This document shows positions 40,541 through 43,263 of a stretch of 43,263 nucleotides of DNA, piece after piece. The stretch is from an uncultured Collinsella sp. (lineage in GTDB: Bacteria; Actinomycetota; Coriobacteriia; Coriobacteriales; Coriobacteriaceae). Within the stretch, counting starts at the first letter, position 1; every line of letters begins with the position of its first letter. The stretch lies in assembly GCA_947002045.1 (NCBI GenBank), contig CAMQJB010000017.1, positions 1-43,263 of the forward strand. The letters run 5' to 3'. Made by a program: the position numbers and the translations under genes. The notes under the pieces were generated by a model that searched no databases, was not told where the DNA came from, and saw only the letters and a program-made list of their open reading frames with translations.

Positions 40541-41116
40541 GTGAGTACCCGTAGCGCCACGAACAAGCGCACGCAATCCCACGAAGTTACCGGGGTTGCG
40601 CGCAAGTCCGCCGCATCTGCTAAACCCGCCCGCCAAGCAGCGAGCTCCGTTCGCGTCGTGCCGGCTTCGTCTAAAGCTCGCCGCAAAGAGCTCGAGAAGG
40701 GTGAAAACCTGGAAGGTCTTTCCAAGGAGGAGAAGCGCGCCCGCAAGGCCAAGCAGCGTGCTCGCGAGGATCGTATCTATACGGTGTCGAATATTCTTCT
40801 CAAGCAGGATGAGGACTACACCAAGCGCCGTCGTATCTGGTGGGCCGTGCTCGCCATCGGCATGGTACTCGTCGTGGCAATTTGGGCTTCGCTCTACTTC
40901 GCTCCCGGCGGCACGGTGTCCAGTCCTGTTCAGATGGTCGGCATCGTTTTGTCCTATGTCATCATCCTGGGTGACTTTATCTACGACTTCGTTCGTATTC
41001 GTCCCTTGCGCAACATGTACCGCGCGCAGGCCGAGGGCATGTCCGAGAACAAGCTCAACGCTCTTATCGAGCGCTCGGCTGCCGAGGAGGACAAGAAGGA
41101 CTCCAAGAAGAAGTAG
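40541..41116 (+). CDS. Two-TM membrane protein of unknown function
   Basis: A 191-residue protein that starts at GTG directly after the purC stop codon and so depends on purC translation. The first ~95 residues are Ala/Lys/Arg-rich and probably disordered, with a basic helix (KEEKRARKAKQRAREDR). Two membrane segments follow (about 103-124 and 132-151), then a charged tail ending in KKDSKKK. Not assigned to a named family. A terminator follows. Confidence 0.75.
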   Translation: MSTRSATNKRTQSHEVTGVARKSAASAKPARQAASSVRVVPASSKARRKELEKGENLEGLSKEEKRARKAKQRAREDRIYTVSNILLKQDEDYTKRRRIWWAVLAIGMVLVVAIWASLYFAPGGTVSSPVQMVGIVLSYVIILGDFIYDFVRIRPLRNMYRAQAEGMSENKLNALIERSAAEEDKKDSKKK

Positions 41117-41148
41117 CGTTTGTATCCATACATATCGCTAAGATATAA

Positions 41149-41177
41149 GGCGCGTCGTTTTTGCGGCGCGCCTTTTT
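41149..41177 (+). terminator. Terminator of purC operon
   Basis: A 9-bp stem (GGCGCGTCG with CGGCGCGCC, one G-U pair), a short T-rich loop and five T. Confidence 0.88.
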
Positions 41178-41205
41178 ACTGTTCTATAGATAGATGGAGT
41201 GGCAC

Positions 41206-42486
41206 ATGATTCGAGCTGCCCTAACGGTCGAGGAAGCTCTTGAGGGCATGAAGACCCTTGAGCCCAAGATTAAAAATTATGCGCGTCTCGTTGTCCGCAA
41301 GGGTGTAAACGTTAAGCCCGGCCAGGAGGTCGTCGTTCAGTCTCCCGTCGAGTGCGCATCATTTGCGCGCGTGGTGGTTGCGGAGTCTTATGACGCCGGT
41401 GCCGGTCACGTGACGGTCATCTGGGCCGACGACGCCGTGACGAGGCTTGCGTACGAGCATGTCGAGAAAAGCTATTTTGGGCAGACGCCCGAGTGGAAGC
41501 GCATACAGCTGGATTCTCTGGCCCAGGACGGTGCCTGCTTTATCTTTATCGAGGGTGCTGACCCCGCCGCTCTCAAGGGCATCGATCCTGCCAAGCCCGC
41601 TGCCGCTTCCAAGGCGAGGAACACGCAGTGCAAGATTTTCCGCCGCGGACTGGATTACAACATCAACCCGTGGTGCATTGCCGGAGCGCCGGTCGTGGCT
41701 TGGGCGCGCGAGGTGTTCCCGGGAGACGCCGATGAGGTTGCAATCTATAAACTATGGATTGCGATTCTGCATACCGCCCGTGCTGACGGCCAAGATCCGG
41801 AGAGTGACTGGGAGCTTCACGATGCGGCGTTTGAAAAGAACCTGCGCTTTCTGAACGAAAATCGTTTCGACTGCCTGCGCTATACCGCTTCGAATGGAAC
41901 CGACCTGGTAATTGGTATGACGAAGGGGCATGAGTGGGCCGGCGGTAAGGGCGAGACCCCCGACGGTCACCCCTTCTTCCCCAACATCCCCACCGAGGAG
42001 GTCTTCACCTCGCCCGATCGTATGCGTGCTGACGGAATCGTCTATTCCGCAATGCCGCTTATCCATCACGGTAACAAGGTCGACGATTTTTGGATCAAGT
42101 TCGAGAACGGTCGTGTGGTGGATTACGACGCCCGTGTGGGAAAGGCGACACTCGCAAGTATCATCGATACTGACGAGGGCGCTGCTCATCTGGGAGAGGT
42201 TGCGCTCATTTCCAAGAACACGCCGATTCGCGAAAGCGGCATCCTGTTCTATGACACGCTCTATGACGAGAATGCCAGCTGCCATCTTGCACTGGGAGTC
42301 GGCTTCCCCGAGTGCATTGAGGGTGGATATGATATGTCCAAAGAGGAGCTCATTGAGCATGGCGTCAACGTTTCGAGCACGCACGTCGACTTTATGATCG
42401 GTACGGACGACATCGATATTGTGGGCATTACGCCCGATGGACGCGAAGTTGTGATTTTCCAGAACGGCCAATGGAGTTGGGAATAG
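41206..42486 (+). CDS. M29-family aminopeptidase
   Basis: Cytosolic metallo-aminopeptidase of the AmpS/AmpT type, 426 residues. The ATG at 41206 has GGAG six bases upstream; an ATG four codons earlier overlaps that site. N-terminal half: YARLVVRKGVNVKPGQEVVVQ. The metal ligands of the family are visible in order as EVFTSPD, LGEVAL, SCHLALG and THVDFMIG. The C terminus GREVVIFQNGQWSW is typical of the family. The tRNA-Lys promoter overlaps its last codons. Confidence 0.93.
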   Translation: MIRAALTVEEALEGMKTLEPKIKNYARLVVRKGVNVKPGQEVVVQSPVECASFARVVVAESYDAGAGHVTVIWADDAVTRLAYEHVEKSYFGQTPEWKRIQLDSLAQDGACFIFIEGADPAALKGIDPAKPAAASKARNTQCKIFRRGLDYNINPWCIAGAPVVAWAREVFPGDADEVAIYKLWIAILHTARADGQDPESDWELHDAAFEKNLRFLNENRFDCLRYTASNGTDLVIGMTKGHEWAGGKGETPDGHPFFPNIPTEEVFTSPDRMRADGIVYSAMPLIHHGNKVDDFWIKFENGRVVDYDARVGKATLASIIDTDEGAAHLGEVALISKNTPIRESGILFYDTLYDENASCHLALGVGFPECIEGGYDMSKEELIEHGVNVSSTHVDFMIGTDDIDIVGITPDGREVVIFQNGQWSWE

Positions 42487-42505
42487 TCCCAGACCGTGGT
42501 ACAAT
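42477..42505 (+). promoter_or_regulatory. tRNA-Lys promoter
   Basis: -10 TACAAT (42500-42505) with a weak -35 TTGGGA (42477-42482), 17 bases apart, just before the tRNA. Confidence 0.6.
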
Positions 42506-42514
42506 GCCACCCGC

Positions 42515-42587
42515 GGGCCGTTAGCTCAGCTGGCAGAGCAGGGGACTTTTAATCCCAAGGTCCAGGGTTCGAACCCCTGACGGCCCA
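42515..42587 (+). tRNA. tRNA-Lys (anticodon TTT)
   Basis: Acceptor stem GGGCCGT with ACGGCCC, D-arm GCTC-AGCTGGCA-GAGC, anticodon loop CTTTTAA (anticodon TTT), T-arm CAGGG-TTCGAAC-CCCTG, discriminator A. CCA is not encoded here (the next bases are CCC), but the most distal duplicate of this 3' end, at 42949, does read CCA. Confidence 0.97.
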
Positions 42588-42749
42588 CCCAAAGATTGTT
42601 GAGGCGGTCAACTTCGGTTGGCCGTCTTTTTTGTCGCCCCTTCATGGGTTCGAACCCGAAAGGGCGCGGAGCTGAGGAAACGCGCGAGCGTTTGCCAGCG
42701 CAGCGCGCGAGGCGCGAAAGCGCCGCAGCGGCCGCCTGCGGAGCAGGCT
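42571..42749 (+). repeat. tRNA-3'-end repeat unit 1 (179 bp)
   Basis: It begins inside the tRNA-Lys T-loop and contains, in order, the tRNA 3' end, a terminator, an antisense-like T-arm (GGGTTCGAACCC at 42646-42657) and a chain of short hairpins: AAACGC-GCGA-GCGTTT (42678-42693), GGCGC-GAAA-GCGCC (42711-42724) and GCCTGC-GGA-GCAGGC (42734-42748). It runs directly into unit 2. Confidence 0.9.
42603..42632 (+). terminator. tRNA-Lys terminator, unit 1
   Basis: A 10-bp stem (GGCGGTCAAC with GTTGGCCGTC, two G-U pairs) closed by a stable TTCG tetraloop and followed by six T. Confidence 0.93.
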
Positions 42750-42929
42750 GAACCCCTGACGGCCCACCCAAAGATTGTTGAGGCGGTCAACTTCGGTTGG
42801 CCGTCTTTTTTGTCGCCCCTTCATGGGTTCGAACCCGAAAGGGCGCGGAGCTGAGGAAACGCGCGAGCGTTTGCCAGCGCAGCGCGCAAGGCGCGAAAGC
42901 GCCGCAGCGGTCGCCCGCGCAGCGGGCCC
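42750..42929 (+). repeat. tRNA-3'-end repeat unit 2 (180 bp)
   Basis: Near-identical tandem copy of unit 1. It starts with an exact copy of the last 17 bases of tRNA-Lys plus its flank. Differences are confined to one base near 42889 and the last hairpin, which reads GCCCGC-GCA-GCGGGC (42913-42927) and keeps its pairing through a T-A to C-G change. Reading frames here are not believed to be coding. Confidence 0.9.
42782..42811 (+). terminator. Duplicate terminator, unit 2
   Basis: Same TTCG-capped stem and six-T run as at 42603-42632. Confidence 0.85.
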
Positions 42930-42949
42930 GAACCCCTGACGGCCCACCA
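42930..42949 (+). repeat. Third tRNA-Lys 3' end, with CCA
   Basis: GAACCCCTGACGGCCCACCA repeats the tRNA-Lys T-loop-to-3' end and, unlike the functional gene, includes the full CCA. This suggests it is the original 3' end of the gene, displaced when the units arose. Confidence 0.8.
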
Positions 42950-42958
42950 TAGAATAGA

Positions 42959-42989
42959 AAAGCGACTGGCGGATGCCGGTCGCTTTTTT
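42959..42989 (+). terminator. Distal terminator after the tRNA-Lys array
   Basis: A stem of AAGCGACTGGC with GCCGGTCGCTT (one G-U pair), loop GGAT and six T. It differs from the two unit terminators and is probably the ancestral tRNA-Lys terminator. Confidence 0.9.
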
Positions 42990-43263
42990 GTTGTCGCGAC
43001 GCGGGTTCGAACCAGATCTTCTCTATATATAAGGACGCCTGGCGGCCAAAACCAGCCTTTTACCGACAGGAAACCAAAACCTAATGTCTTTAGAGTAAAG
43101 TAGCCCAGCAGAGATGGCCGACGCCTCAACACCTATAAACCAGCTGGTCATCGCCAATACCAGAAGCCGATGCTTCAGCCATGACTTCAGTGGAACAACT
43201 GAAGGATCGATTCATTTGTGAACAAAATATGGAGTGCCAGATTCCCGCCCCCGGGGGCCCTCC
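42990..43263. other. Window end without a recognisable gene
   Basis: An antisense-like T-arm fragment (GGGTTCGAACC, 43003-43013) follows the terminator, as it does in the units. The next ~230 bases are less GC-rich, with no long reading frame, RNA gene or repeat that I can identify. The last ~20 bases are a G/C run like the one at the other end. Confidence 0.5.

Noticed and set aside
42571..42949. CRISPR array
   Set aside because: Only two long repeats in direct contact, no spacers, and no cas genes in the window.
42526..42950. Open frames across the tRNA-Lys units, including one resembling the common GFEPWTLGLKVP database peptide
   Set aside because: This peptide is a translation of the tRNA and its flank and is a known type of annotation artefact.

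Overview
The window is the replication-origin region of a high-GC, Gram-positive bacterium. It is most likely one of the Coriobacteriia and resembles Collinsella. The evidence is the ancestral order dnaA-dnaN-recF-DUF721-gyrB-gyrA on one arm and rpmH-rnpA-yidD-yidC-jag-rsmG-parA-parB on the other, together with a sortase-anchored surface protein, PafBC-type WYL regulators, a TSCPD protein and a Tat-type lipoprotein. The genus is inferred from style and content, because there is no 16S gene here. The first ~110 bases and the last ~20 bases are runs of G and C that look like contig-edge artefact.

Layout. 145-11080 (minus strand): a GHKL ATPase/winged-helix protein of unknown role heads the dnaA operon. 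It is followed by dnaA, dnaN, recF, a DUF721 protein, a terminator, then gyrB and gyrA. 11081-11425 is the strand switch. It holds repeated DnaA-box-like motifs and the rpmH promoter. A second cluster, with an AT-rich stretch, lies between dnaA and dnaN, so oriC may be bipartite. 11426-16462 (plus strand): rpmH, rnpA, yidD, yidC and the KH/R3H protein, then rsmG, three perfect parS sites, parA, parB and a small membrane protein. From about 13 kb on this segment is visibly AT-richer.

16655-27096: rlmN (minus), then ddl overlapping a DEDDh-exonuclease/DinG helicase (plus). These are followed by the pafC-pafB pair (minus), a very large M28-like membrane protein whose peptidase fold is split by a ~640-residue disordered insert, and a 72-aa membrane protein. 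27159-30590 (minus) is a thioester-domain, multi-repeat LPXTG adhesin.

30888-42486: tRNA-Gly, purB, a membrane-tethered amino-acid-type binding protein coupled to a diguanylate cyclase, TSCPD protein, Tat lipoprotein, OmpR/HK two-component system, purC, a two-TM protein and an M29 aminopeptidase. The window ends with tRNA-Lys.

The least explained structure is downstream of both tRNA genes. Each is followed by units containing, in order, a terminator hairpin, an antisense copy of a tRNA T-arm, a string of short hairpins with small loops, and a duplicated tRNA 3' end. At tRNA-Lys there are two near-identical ~180-bp units, which differ by a compensatory change in one hairpin. Other points of note are a DnaA whose box-reading loop departs from consensus alongside altered box-like repeats, and a GyrA with Phe at the Ser83 quinolone position.
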